Positions 25,101 through 36,900 of a stretch of 64,000 bases of DNA are shown piece by piece (the first letter of the stretch is position 1; the number at the start of each line of letters is the position of its first letter). The notes below the pieces were generated by a model. The model did no database searches. It was given only the letters and a program-made list of their open reading frames with translations, and had not been told where the DNA came from. A program made the position numbers and the translations under genes. Origin of the DNA: Trichoplax sp. H2 (lineage: Eukaryota > Placozoa > Uniplacotomia > Trichoplacea); NCBI GenBank assembly GCA_003344405.1, contig NOWV01000075.1, positions 62,001 to 126,000 on the forward strand, in the 5' to 3' direction.

Positions 25101-28100
25101 ATACAACATATCTATAGACTGAAGAATACAATTGATTGCAGCCAGTAAAAATAGTAATGCAACGCTCCGATAGCGTTGCATTCTTACCTAAAGTAACTTT
25201 ACATTCACCATAACTCTGTACCTCTCCAGTTTGACAGCATAGTTTTGGCCTAGGACCTAGATAATTCTTGATTGAAGTCTCAATATCTTGTAAAACACTT
25301 TCATCCTATTCAGATTACATGAATAATATTATAATATGTAAACTGAGCCAAGGATTAAAATTGAGTACGACATAAGTCATGCATTTATTTCATGTAAGAT
25401 TGTACTCTATTGAGATACTGATAGTACCTGATCATTACAAGACGAACGAGATGAAAGAATTTGGCGAATGTCTAAGATGCACTGAAATAAATTGACCGAT
25501 AATAAAAGCCTCAGTAATTGTACGACTCTGTTTGGATAATAGAAACATATCTGTAGAGTTAGCTGAATAGACAAAATAATCCCCTAATCAATAAATACAT
25601 ACACCAGCTAGCAGATCATTAGTTTCATCTATTTCCGAGCTTTCATTTAATCGGTTATGTGCTATTTGCAACCCAACTAGTGCTTGCGCGATGTTAATTT
25701 TTTCGTTGTACATAGTCTCTGGTGATGTGTCGACAAATTCAAAGCTATTCTTTAGTAACTGACGCAAATTCTCGATAAAAACCGGCATAGCTGCATCTTT
25801 CGTATCCTATGATTGATATGTTAAGTAAATTGTAGCCTTTTAATATACTTGTATATGCAGATCCAGGCTTGTAATTGAATCAGTAGTATTTACCGTTCAT
25901 TTGGTCTCAGAAGTTTAATTAAAATTTTTGTTGACTCTGATTAACAGCTATATCTAGTAATTCGCAAAATTTGTAAGCAAATTTACCGTTAAATTCTTGA
26001 CCGATTGCAAAACTTTGATGCTTTGACAAAGGCAAATATTGAACGAAGCTGGATCAGCATAGTACAAAGCAGTTGGGCGTAAATTACATGTATATGTTGC
26101 TCTGCCTTCAATCTCTATATATTAAAATCAAGCAGACTAATGATTAACTGATCATATCGGCAATAGTAGTAATTGCAAAAGATTACTCCTCAATCATTAC
26201 AATATTTATAATATATATCAAAACTTATCAACGTGCAGTAAATTAAGCAACATTAAAATCCTTATTTGACATACAATACACTGATCATGAGACCACTGGA
26301 ACGCTATTCGTACTAATATTAAGGACCTAATGTAGTAATAGTCAAGCTATTGCTTAATTACAATCCCAATTTTTACTGATATAAAGGTGTTTTAATTCCT
26401 GAACCTATACAACTGAAAAAATTATTAGCAGCAGTTTATTAATGATGTAGATGCTATCATTTACCTGCACTATCGTATACTGCTCGATTGCTAATACAGT
26501 ATGAAATCTAGCTCTGATATACAAAGTAGTTACACTCGATAATCATAAGTAGAATAATCATAAAATCCGATCTTAAATTCTAGCGCAAGTATACCGTAAT
26601 TTTGGGAAAATTTCGTAAGTACTGTAAAATTAATTAAAGCTGAAAAGGTTATTACTTAATTAAGTTGAACGAGCTCACGTGGCTCTAGGTTACTAAAATT
26701 ATGTCCATTTATAATGTATTAACCTATACTGACGATAGAAGATCGTCCGTATTTGAGTCGTACGTAGTAAATAACAAGAATAAGCCTGGCATTAAGCTCG
26801 TAATTTTAATTTTATGCTACAGATCTCAGCACGTGACACAAGGTTTAAACTTGTGATTTAATGTTGAGCTAGTAAAATCTTACCTGAATGACTTATTGTG
26901 GAGTAGTTTTTGAATTTATCACAAGCCTCTGATTGTACTACACTCTTCGGCATATTGTCTGGTGGTTTCCCAAATGATTGAGTTACGGGTTTTTTTATAC
27001 ATATACCAGCTATTTCGCCTCCACAAATCCTTGGAAAATTTCGACAAGTAATACCTTCAGCTGGAGCATTTCAAGAAAAAAATCTAATCTTATTTGGTAT
27101 TATTGACATACATAATTTTATCATTGATTTTGTTCTTAACATCTAACGTGATTAGAAGCAGCCATAAACCCTAATAAAGTTTACATTTACAGCATCATTT
27201 CAATAAAGATATTGGGAGTAATGTAACTTAACGAGTCTGTTACTACAGCTCTTGTATGACTAAATGTCCCTTATTAAGGGCAAAGTTACCATTCATAAGC
27301 ATTATGCATAGAATTTATTATCACTATAAACGTTATAATTTTATTTATCGATTTCCCAGTAAGTCCGTTTCAAGAATTCATCAAATTTGCGAACGATCTC
27401 AAAGGGGATATTTGATGTTCGCTCAGTAACGCTGAAATTTTAGTTATACGCGGTAACTATCGGTAATATATAATTTTTACAACTGTATATGACAGTAAAA
27501 GTCATATTTTCTACGATATGATAACGGCGCTAAATTTAATTCGCTATTAATTGTAAAGTATGATCGAAAATCAATCGTAGGTAGATTGCTGCATTGCTTT
27601 GAGATCGGTTGATATGGTTATACATCTGGTTATATCTCGGTAGATATTAAATTTGTCGGAAAAAGAATTCGTTTTGCTTATTCTGCTTTCTTAGCTATCT
27701 TGTTTCTTTAATGTGCATTCGCATTAAGATATCATGAAATTGTAGATGTAGACACTACAGATTTATGAAAAGTGTCTTTAATAGTAATTTTTTCATTATA
27801 AGGATGAAAATCAGGCGCAATCAATGAATTCAATAAACGTCAATATTCAGTAATCATTTCAATAAAACGGATGCTGATCAATTTTACCGAAAGTATTCTA
27901 TAAAGCGTACGTGCATATGCGGCAGTATGGGGACCTATACTTTGCTAGAGGATTGTCTTTGATATTATAAAGAATTTGTTCATTTCTCTTGAAAATAATA
28001 TAGGTAATTATCGGTACTTACAATTCAAAGGAGAAATAATTGCTAGATCTAAGACAGACAGGCGTGCGTGGTATAATATCATAAAAGTGGCAATGAAAAT

Positions 28101-28573
28101 TTCGTCGATATGTTATTAGGTACGGAAGATATTTTACGGGATAGCTTTAGGAAATAAGGTCCAGAATTACGTATTATAGATATTCAAAATCTCAAAAATT
28201 AATCCATTTATAGAAAGTAGCGATTTTGAATTACTTCCGGTTTACTAATTCTGTAGCTAGTGGCTATGAAGCAAGCACAATGCGATTGCGATGTCTAAGT
28301 GCGCGTATATACAAAAATGGCGGCTATGAAATCTTTTACAAATTTCGTACTGCTTTATAGGAATAGAACACTACTTAGGCACGTTCTTATAAAGTAAGTC
28401 AGAGAAAGTAGAATAAAGAACTAAGAGGAGACATAAGTTAACAAGAGAAGAATATTTTATAATGTTACATCGGTATTAAGCAAGCTATGGTTATTTAAAA
28501 TTTATAACTTTATTGAAATACCTGCTATTGATGATAAAGCAATAATAATACAACAGGTTAATAACAATTTCAT
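19111..28573 (-). CDS. Receptor gene B: adhesion/secretin-type 7TM receptor with HRM domain (21 exons, 895 aa)
   Basis: Paralogue of genes A and C. Exons, in transcript order: 28522-28573, 26884-27060, 25987-26114, 25603-25806, 25428-25481, 25188-25305, 24705-24821, 24517-24623, 23872-24057, 23719-23787, 23255-23515, 22450-22616, 22236-22338, 21893-22049, 21418-21484, 21241-21301, 21040-21134, 20653-20821, 20492-20539, 20202-20283, 19111-19376. The 2688-base frame has no internal stop. Residues 1-17 are a signal peptide; 18-119 Cys-rich module (GEIAGIC, IEGR, NICLC); 120-187 helical exon (ALVGLQ); 188-244 ends with KLCCQTG; 245-319 HRM (IIWPALPPGSDV, CNAYF, SRSC, CNC); 320-491 stalk (NYTLSYLNIMASF, HQGD); 492-764 seven helices (GWCTAITVILQYLFT, EGIHLY, GWGTPAVICG, CWLPVTHIWIF, LLPLLGLCWIVAFF, SLQGFELFIFHC). 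The 131-residue tail is hydrophilic, rich in Ser/Thr/Asn, with an NPYYATSGKGDE segment. No GPS motif precedes helix 1. The terminal exon also has an open hydrophobic frame, rejected because only the hydrophilic frame joins in phase. Confidence 0.83.
24822..25187 (-). repeat. Intron 6 of gene B with two strong inverted repeats
   Basis: Two inverted repeats fall in one 366-base intron. The larger has 24-base arms at 24977-25000 and 25028-25051 around a 27-base loop. Its one mismatch becomes a G-U pair in RNA of the gene's own (minus) strand, so the transcript can form an unbroken 24 bp duplex. The smaller has perfect 11-base arms at 25156-25166 and 25172-25182 around a 5-base loop, and begins at about the sixth base of the intron, against the 5' splice site. 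I see no similar pair elsewhere in the window. Confidence 0.75.
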
Positions 28574-31500
28574 GTTGCTTATTGATTTCAGATCAGCGAT
28601 TTGCTTGAAAAATGCTATTTAATACGATCGAATCGGTTCTATTCCGTTGATAGGGGGATTAGAAATCGATTGGTAATCCAATGACAAGAAATTGAGGCCA
28701 ATTTAATCCAATATCTATATATCTACTTGCTAGAAATCCCCGGGAAATAATCACACTATCAATCCACCAAGTAAGGCCACTTATGTTCAGTAATTTTTAT
28801 CCGATCTTTGCCGTGACCTATTAAATGGCTTAAATTGAATAATAATCAACTGAAAAATGAGGGACCACGTCTCAAAATGAATACACTTGCATGAATCACT
28901 CGTTAATGGATTTTGGTGGAAAAAAATAACATATGCTGATGTTTGCCATAGCGTTTCTATATCGAATGAAATTAATCTGCTTTGAAAGTTTGACCCTGTG
29001 TACCTTTTTCTCTATCAACTGTAAATTTATACCAATCTAACATTACTTTATTGTACATTTATTTTTTTTTGGGGGGGAAGCTTTCTCTCAACGCTAACTC
29101 TAATCATTCCTAGTAATCTTCTTTATCCCATATATTCAATAGGGTAAATAAAATCCTATTCAATATTGAGGGAAATTACTTTTGCCAGAGTAGAAAATTG
29201 GGGGGGGGGCCATTTTCTGCTCTAGCAGGACAGGCATTAATTCAATACTGCCGTATGTGAACGATATGCTAGTGATAGTAAAGAGTGTGCGCGTCATTGC
29301 AACTGACTGCTCAAAGAATTACAGCAATCTTATTGGATAGCGGCCGTTTATCTTTGTTCAAATCGCGTCAACCAAAGCGATTGCAATTGACTCATCAAAT
29401 ATTGACGCCACTTAAATAACACGATCTTCATTGGCGATAAATATCAGCAATGATCATGGCACCAATCGATTCTTGGCAAGGCAACCATGATCGTGATCGC
29501 ATCGAAAGGGTTTTTATTTATCCTGTCGATCTTAAAACAATTAATTGACTAGGATAAGCAGGACACAGTTTTATTAATCTGGCTAGCTGGTCTTTTAAGC
29601 CAAGATAATCCCAAATCGTAGCACTTTAATCTAATCGATAACGTAAAGGAAAAGAACGAATTTCTACTTGTTATTCGTTTACCTCTAGAGTCTGTAGAGC
29701 ATGCAGAAGCGGCGATATAAAGTAGCTGTATGTATAGATGTGCATAAAATGAACTGGTTAGCTTCTTATAATGTATCGTATAATTTATAAAATACTTTAA
29801 CCGGCAATTCGATCAGGTATTTTTATACTGTTAGAGTTTATTTACTGCTTATAAAAAAAAAATGAAATTCTAGTCAAACTTCATGTCATGCGTCATACGC
29901 ATAAATGTCGCTATCATTCCGGCCGCATAGGTAGTTAGTGTAGATCTAATTTTACTATTTTATCAAGGATAACTGCAGTACTAAGTCAACGCGTTTTTTT
30001 CTTGCTTACTCTTATAATCAGTCATAGACAGTACTGTAAAGTAAAATGGACAAGTACGTTCAGCATGCGAAGTATAACGAGCGAGGTTTCTACCAGTGAT
30101 ATTAAACTTAGTGCCCGTGATAAAATTGGGCGTTGAAAATAAATTATACGAAAGAAGGATTGCTTCATCATAGAATATTATGACGTAAGTTTGACGTTGG
30201 TGTGGGTTAAAGTTAGGTAGGCTAGAAAAATACTGTACACGTAGTCATAGCGATATTTTTTTATCAACAGAGAAAGTAATGCCGGATGAAAAGTGTTGTA
30301 CAGTATGTTTTATTTGCAGTATCAAGGAGAAAGAATCCAACGCTGGATAGTGGACATTGCACTAGCTTTAGTTACAGATTTATTAATCTTATTTCAAGAT
30401 CAATTAGCATGCCATCACCAAAATAGGAGTCCTGAGGTAATGCTACGCTGTCCAGTGGCAAGCATATATATACAATAGAGTCGATAATTAACTTCAATGA
30501 TAGCTTACAGCATAAAAATAAGGCATTAAAACGGTCACAATCTTACAATATGGTGGATATAACTCGTTTAGCGTTGGTTTTGTGTTTGTTAAATGATGTT
30601 GCGTTTAGGTTAAATACAACTCCAAAACTCTAACATCGCTCGTGCAATACTACTAAACGTATAAGAGAAAATGCTATGGCATGAAATGCAATGCAATCGA
30701 CCAATTTCAATAGGACCGGTAATAAGGTAGCTAAAAAGACTTAAATAAGGTAGACAAATCTCATACTATATTACGATACTAATAAAGTTTATACTATCAT
30801 TAAAAATATATCGCATGTTCTATTTTTATTAACTGAAAGCCATTCGACATTGAAACAACGTAATGATAATAGTAAATGCTGGTAATTACTGTCTCTCATT
30901 AAGGAAGAAATGATCATCCATTTCACAAGTGTGTCAATGCATAACCGTTTAATTTCATTAGATACATGTTGGATATTAATTGACAAGCCATCAATAGATT
31001 TTAAATTGCTACATATAGCCACGTATAGTGGGAAATGCTGTATTTGACATTGAAGAAGACGAAAATCGATAGCTAGAGATAGATCATGCATCTTTGATGA
31101 ATTATTTTCATACCTTTATGTCATTTAGGCGATTTAAACTCCTTTCATTGCTAATACGCTTATAATATTACATAATGGCTAGTTAAAACCTACACTGACC
31201 GAACTATACAAAATAAGTTGATATACAAACCTTTTATTTCAACAATATTATATATTATCAGATATAGCATTGTATCATCGATATTGAAATAAAATAAGTC
31301 AAGCATAATATAATTATTTAGGACTGAAGCACATCAACAAAGTATATGATAGATAGATATATTCTAACTGCCAATGTGCCGATTAGAATATTCTTCGGTG
31401 CTACATATAGAAGGATTAAATCAAATGATACAGAATGAATTTGCAAAAATCATGCTACAATAGTATCGGTTTTAAATTCTCAGAAATTATAGGTAATTAC

Positions 31501-33705
31501 CTGTTCAAGCCCGATGAAGTGCCAAACAACATTTTTAATATTTTTGTATAAAGGTTACACACATGTTCCTTGATGATTGCTCAAGCATTCTGCTCTATAT
31601 TGTAGAAAGAATTAACACTCTATTTTGTTTATGTGCTAGTTTGAGGCTACTGAATAATGATTCTATTAAACTACACTAGTGCTAATGATAGTGAAATGAA
31701 TGCCTCTTTTTCGATATCTTATAGAATATGATTTAACCGATGGAAACAGCATAAAATAATCTAAGTAGCCTTTTATACGCTATGTTATAAAGTCTTAACA
31801 GTGACGCACCACTACGAATTGGTATTGACGATGTCCAAGAGCTTACTGATCATCATCACTGAGTGAGATAGATAAGTGAAACAAGCGTATTTTTTTCTGA
31901 AATATGTTTTGCTTATCCTAATCAATTGCGCGAATGTTGGATTTTAATTAAGGCCTGGCAATATTTCATCTAAGAACCAGCAAAAATTTTTCTGTCCAAT
32001 GTGTCACTATTGTGCATTATTGGAAATGAAGCCAGTAAGAAGACATAAAGCTATTTAGGAAAGCTTTTGTTCAATACAGGGCATAGTTAGGGATATGATA
32101 ACCGACTGACAATATCACTTATTGCCTCTTTACCTTGTCTTTTAAATTCGTAAATGATGTATTTCAAATTTAAACAATTTGTGGGTTGTACGTTAAACAT
32201 AAACAGATTTTAGATAGCTTGCGCGGTTTTATAAATACTGTAGTAAACTTTACTATGGCCTGCTTCAATCTTACTCAGTTTACTCTAGATGAATATAGTT
32301 AGAAGGTTTATTTGTTGCTGTTGGTACGCAAATTCCATTAACGCCAATATTGATACAATTTCAGACTAAACGGTTAGGATTTTAGAGCGTATAATGGTAC
32401 TGTAAATTATTCCTAGTAAGTACTGGATGAAATAATATATTCTCCTATAATGATGAATCACAGAATTTCATAACTTATAATTTTAGATGAAAGGTTCAAC
32501 TATAAAATTCTCTAATACAATACATAATTCTGATGATTCTTCACAGCCAAAATAAGAATTTTTTTAATGGCTTATTACTGGTCTATTTAAAATTTAATAA
32601 AATATTTATAAAAAAAATATCATCTTTATAGGCAAAACTAGATAAAATGCGACGTATAAGACAACGGGCAACTAACTGCGAAATTTCAATATGTTGAATC
32701 TTAATAAGTCAATCGCGCACGATTCATTTTTACTATCCATCAATATTTATCATGCAAATTAGAATAGGCAATATTTTATTTTCGGTCGCAAAGTATCCAA
32801 TGAAACAATCTCTCTAATGGATCTAGCTAATGAGGGGGAGGTATATAGATCCAAAGTTTTCTTAGAATCTAAGGCCAGATTGTCTTGTACATTAATTTAA
32901 AATACTTATAGTTCAATTATTCACCCCTCTTGAGAAATTACCAATTGCATTGAAATTGTAATTGGTATAGTGAGATTATTGTCATACTGCATGTCATTAA
33001 ATCTCTGATTCAATTCTTTAATACAGTAGAGCAGAAAACTATATTTCATGTAGACAAGGTATTTTGATCTGGACTATTTATTCAATAATTCCTGTTGTCC
33101 ATGGTTCAAGTACACTTAATCTAGACAGTACCCTATGGTATCAAATTTAGAAGCAAATTAGAATCATGAGCTTAACTAATTGATTATTGCTGACGTCATC
33201 CAAATATTTCAATAGCAAAACCAGTAAATTAAATAATAGTTTTAAAAGATTTAATAAACATGAAACTATAGTATAAAACTTACCCTGCTATCTATTCTAT
33301 AGATTAACTCCATTTAATATTTAATATACTATAAGAGACATTGAAAATAATGCAATAATTGCTGTATTGTAAAGTAGGTGTATATGGATAATTACATTGA
33401 TAGTCATGATTTCTTAATTTAGTATGGAATACAAATACTCTGGCCACATCATACAACGTACAAACACAATTTTATACATTGTATGGCAGTTAAGAAGTCT
33501 ACTTTACATCATTTTTTAAACTTAAAAGTAAATGATCTTGTATTCTATCTTTAATTCATTTAAATAGGAATATGAATCAAGGTAATTTGTACTCTAGCGT
33601 CAACGAGTAGAAATGATATGATAATATTTTAGAGCGTTTCGCTTTCTTTCCGTCCTGTTGCTAATTCATTGGTTCGATTAGTTGCATGAGGCAAAGTTTT
33701 ACATT
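28574..33705. other. Intergenic region between genes B and C
   Basis: No supportable gene. It contains homopolymer runs: nine T followed by seven G at about 29062-29077, and ten G at about 29200-29209. The frames at 30293-30478 (plus) and 30789-31091 (minus, 100 codons) carry no recognisable motif and have no relative in the receptor genes. The promoter of gene B should lie just above 28573, but I see no clear TATA element there. Confidence 0.35.
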
Positions 33706-33824
33706 CTACTGATACTGGCCACTGTCTGGCGAAGTTGATAATGTATCAATACAATCTGGATTGAAAATACCATCACAGCTGGGAAAAGAAATTTTTTTGC
33801 ACGATGGCTTCTCGGATGAAGATT
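33706..33824 (-). CDS. Alternative or relic terminal exon of receptor gene C (exon 21b)
   Basis: A second copy of the terminal exon of gene C. It begins after a TTATTTAG acceptor in the same phase (1) as exon 21a and encodes 38 residues plus the last codon, a TAG stop. Read after the exon 20 donor it starts ESSSEKPSCKK and ends PDSGQYQ. Exon 21a starts VSSSGQSLRRK and shares the spacing SSS, then SC.G, then (N/P).C(V/I)D(S/T). Because 21a ends in its own stop, the two would be mutually exclusive last exons; use of 21b would give about 853 residues instead of 870. It could also be an unused duplicate. Confidence 0.55.
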
Positions 33825-33932
33825 CTAAATAAAAAAATGGGACGTTAACCGAAAATTAAATCTAATTTAATATCGGTGCATTTTATGATATATAAGCTAA
33901 CATCAAAAAGAAAAATAAACATTTCAGAAATT

Positions 33933-36900
33933 TTATTCTATCCCTATTTCATCGCTATAACCTGTATCTTCCGGCCAATTATTACATTCTATTGATCCTT
34001 TACCACTTTCTATTGATATTGAGTCAACACAATTTTGATCAATAGTACCGCCACAGCTTCGAGTAGGAGCTTTACGACGTAAAGACTGCCCCGATGAAGA
34101 CACTAAATAGAAAATAGAGTAGTAGCAAGACATTGTAACTGTGATAATTAAAATATTGTGGATGGTCGCTTATACTTAATGCAATGTCGACTCAGTACTA
34201 AATAGTAAAGGCCACTGCTGCTATGATTCATTTTAAATGAATGCAATAAAGTTTCAATTAAACTTACCAGAACATGGTTTATTAAATGATGTCGTAGTGT
34301 GATCTGTAATCGAATCAAAAGCATTAACATATATTTTCATTTTCATCTGTCAATAGTAGCTAGGAAAATGATGAGTGTGTTTATGTCACAGCAAAACTAC
34401 GATGTAACGAATTAATAGGCTTTGTTACTCATAGTAATGGAAAATCGTAAACTATGGCCTAGATATACTATCCCAATAAGCAATCCAAGACTTTCTACTG
34501 CATAAATTACAGTTTAAAAAGATTTCAATCTTCATGGTACCTGTCTGAACTTTACCAGAGTTACAGTGTAATGTATTTCCTTGACTATAGGAGTTAAGAC
34601 ATAGTTGGACTTGTGATCTTGACTATAGCATTGAAAGAAAGTCAAAACTTGTAATAAAATCGTACTACAATAAATAATAACAAATCATTTCGCCATATCA
34701 GTAGGATAAGTTATACTACAAAATTGCAATGTTTATGGTCATAATTTCAAGAATGATTATCATAAACTTTATCATAAATCTAGCGAAGGAAAGCATTGGT
34801 TCAACTACAGCATGTACCTGCGCTCTAGCAGGGCGCCATCGAAAATTCCGCCTTTTTATAGCTGCTATCACCTAATTATAAGGATATTGACACGCAATTT
34901 TTTCGTTTAATACATTTAAAGTGTAAACAAGCAGTTAGAATCAGGACATATTTATTAAATAGTAGCTGAAAATTAACCTGTTTATCCAATAGGCAATGGA
35001 ATAGGAATAGTACAAACCCTTGCATTGAAATTGATATGGTGAACAAATAGTCAGCTACGTAATCCCCTGGTATAGGAACGAATAAGCCAACAATCCAGCA
35101 CAATCCTAGCAATGGTAAGAGTGCTATAGCATTTCGAATATCAGTCCTACAATGCAAATAGTAAAACCGATCCTTACTCCTAGTTGAAAAGCTAATTATT
35201 GGTATTAATAGATGTATATCTATATCTTTTAGTAAATATGATGAAAATTATAACGATTACAACTTTAGAAATGAATTATTATTGCTTATAGATTTGTTAC
35301 TATAGTTAATATGAAGACACCCTAAACTGCCTCTTAGTATGGTTGTTGCAATACTATATCTATTCGGAGATTGGTAAACCAGAAAATGCTTCTACCTTAG
35401 TGATTTGCGATTGCTTTCGGAAGCTTTTTTTACACCATCAGACATTCTATGAGTTAGGATATATAGTGTTATTCCAAATATGATGATATTAGTCTGTAAA
35501 AGAACGCATCTTTCGTAAGCGCTAACAAGTTCCGAAATTGGAAATTCTTGCTATTTATAATCAAAAAATTATCAATCGTAATCTTCAAACGCATTCTCTC
35601 GTCGGAAGCAGTTATGTTTTATAGTCTTTCGACGTGCTATCTTTAAGATATCTTAATTATTGATGTCTTCTATTATTCCACCTACTACGGTTATGACGGT
35701 TAATGGAGCAAGGAATACCCAAATAAATGAGGAGCGTATCCAACAACTATCAATAATAAAAATAATTTACCATAGTATTAAAGTATTGCATATATTTTAA
35801 TCGATAGTAAGAATACGGTGAATATTACAAATTATTTCTATTCATACATACGCTGTATTATTTGTATAAGCTTGAGGAAAAGCAGCAATGCTTATGCCAC
35901 TGACTACAGCTGGAGTTCCTAAAATTGCGGATTATATAATTATATCAAGTTTCCACTGCTATCTATACTAGTATTGGCTTGATATCATCTTTAGTCTTCA
36001 TCTAATTTTACCGATATCTTAAAACATTTTATTGCAATAGTAATATTTCAAAATTTTATACTGCTTCAAAAGCACGAAAAATTAATCTCGATTGATATCT
36101 TTAATAAAAATAATTAACCGTAAATCCTTTCCCAAAGTTGAGCCTTTTAGCTTAATTTTTCTTTGTTTTATTACTAATAGACTATCAATTGTGCTTTACT
36201 CTAACCAATCATACTCACCCCAACCAATCGCCAGGAATAGATAAATATGCCATCTTCTTTCAATTATAAAGACTGTTACCAAAACACGATATAAGTGAAT
36301 GCCCTCTACGAGCTGCCATGTGAAAATGCTAGTGAAGAAGAATTGTAGCATTACAGTAATGGCAGTACACCAACCCTAATCCGTAAGAGAAATAATCTTG
36401 TAAGTATATTCAGCGTGCAATTGCTGTAGTGTGATTTACAGCTAACAATTAAATTGTTTATCAAAGTGAAAAATTTAATGAATACAAGAACGAATTTGAA
36501 AAGCGTTGTTCATACCTTGACTATAAAGTATATCAATTATTTATAGAAATATTATTTTACATTTAATATTGTAATCACTCGTAATTATCTTAGTATTAAT
36601 TTTACGTAAACTTATAATATTGTTATATTTTCCGTTATGACTAAGGTGATGTATCATTTCGAATTTATTTCGTCTTGTGGCTCTTGTCTGATATCTGAAT
36701 CAATTTCGAAATTCAATACTTGCTTAATCTATTCTAAATCTGAGTGCTTGTTACGGAGCTAAGCTCCGAAATAATAAAGGCCTTGTTAATTAAAATATCT
36801 AATATAAACTGTTGTTTGTTCCAGTAGTCTAATAAGCGTTAATGAATACTTATTTATTGATAAGATTAATGTCTAAGTAATTGAATACTAATACCTAAAT

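Noticed and set aside
33670-33690. tRNA-like B box (GGTTCGATTAG)
   Set aside because: The following bases do not fit the B box consensus, and no matching A box or cloverleaf arms are present.
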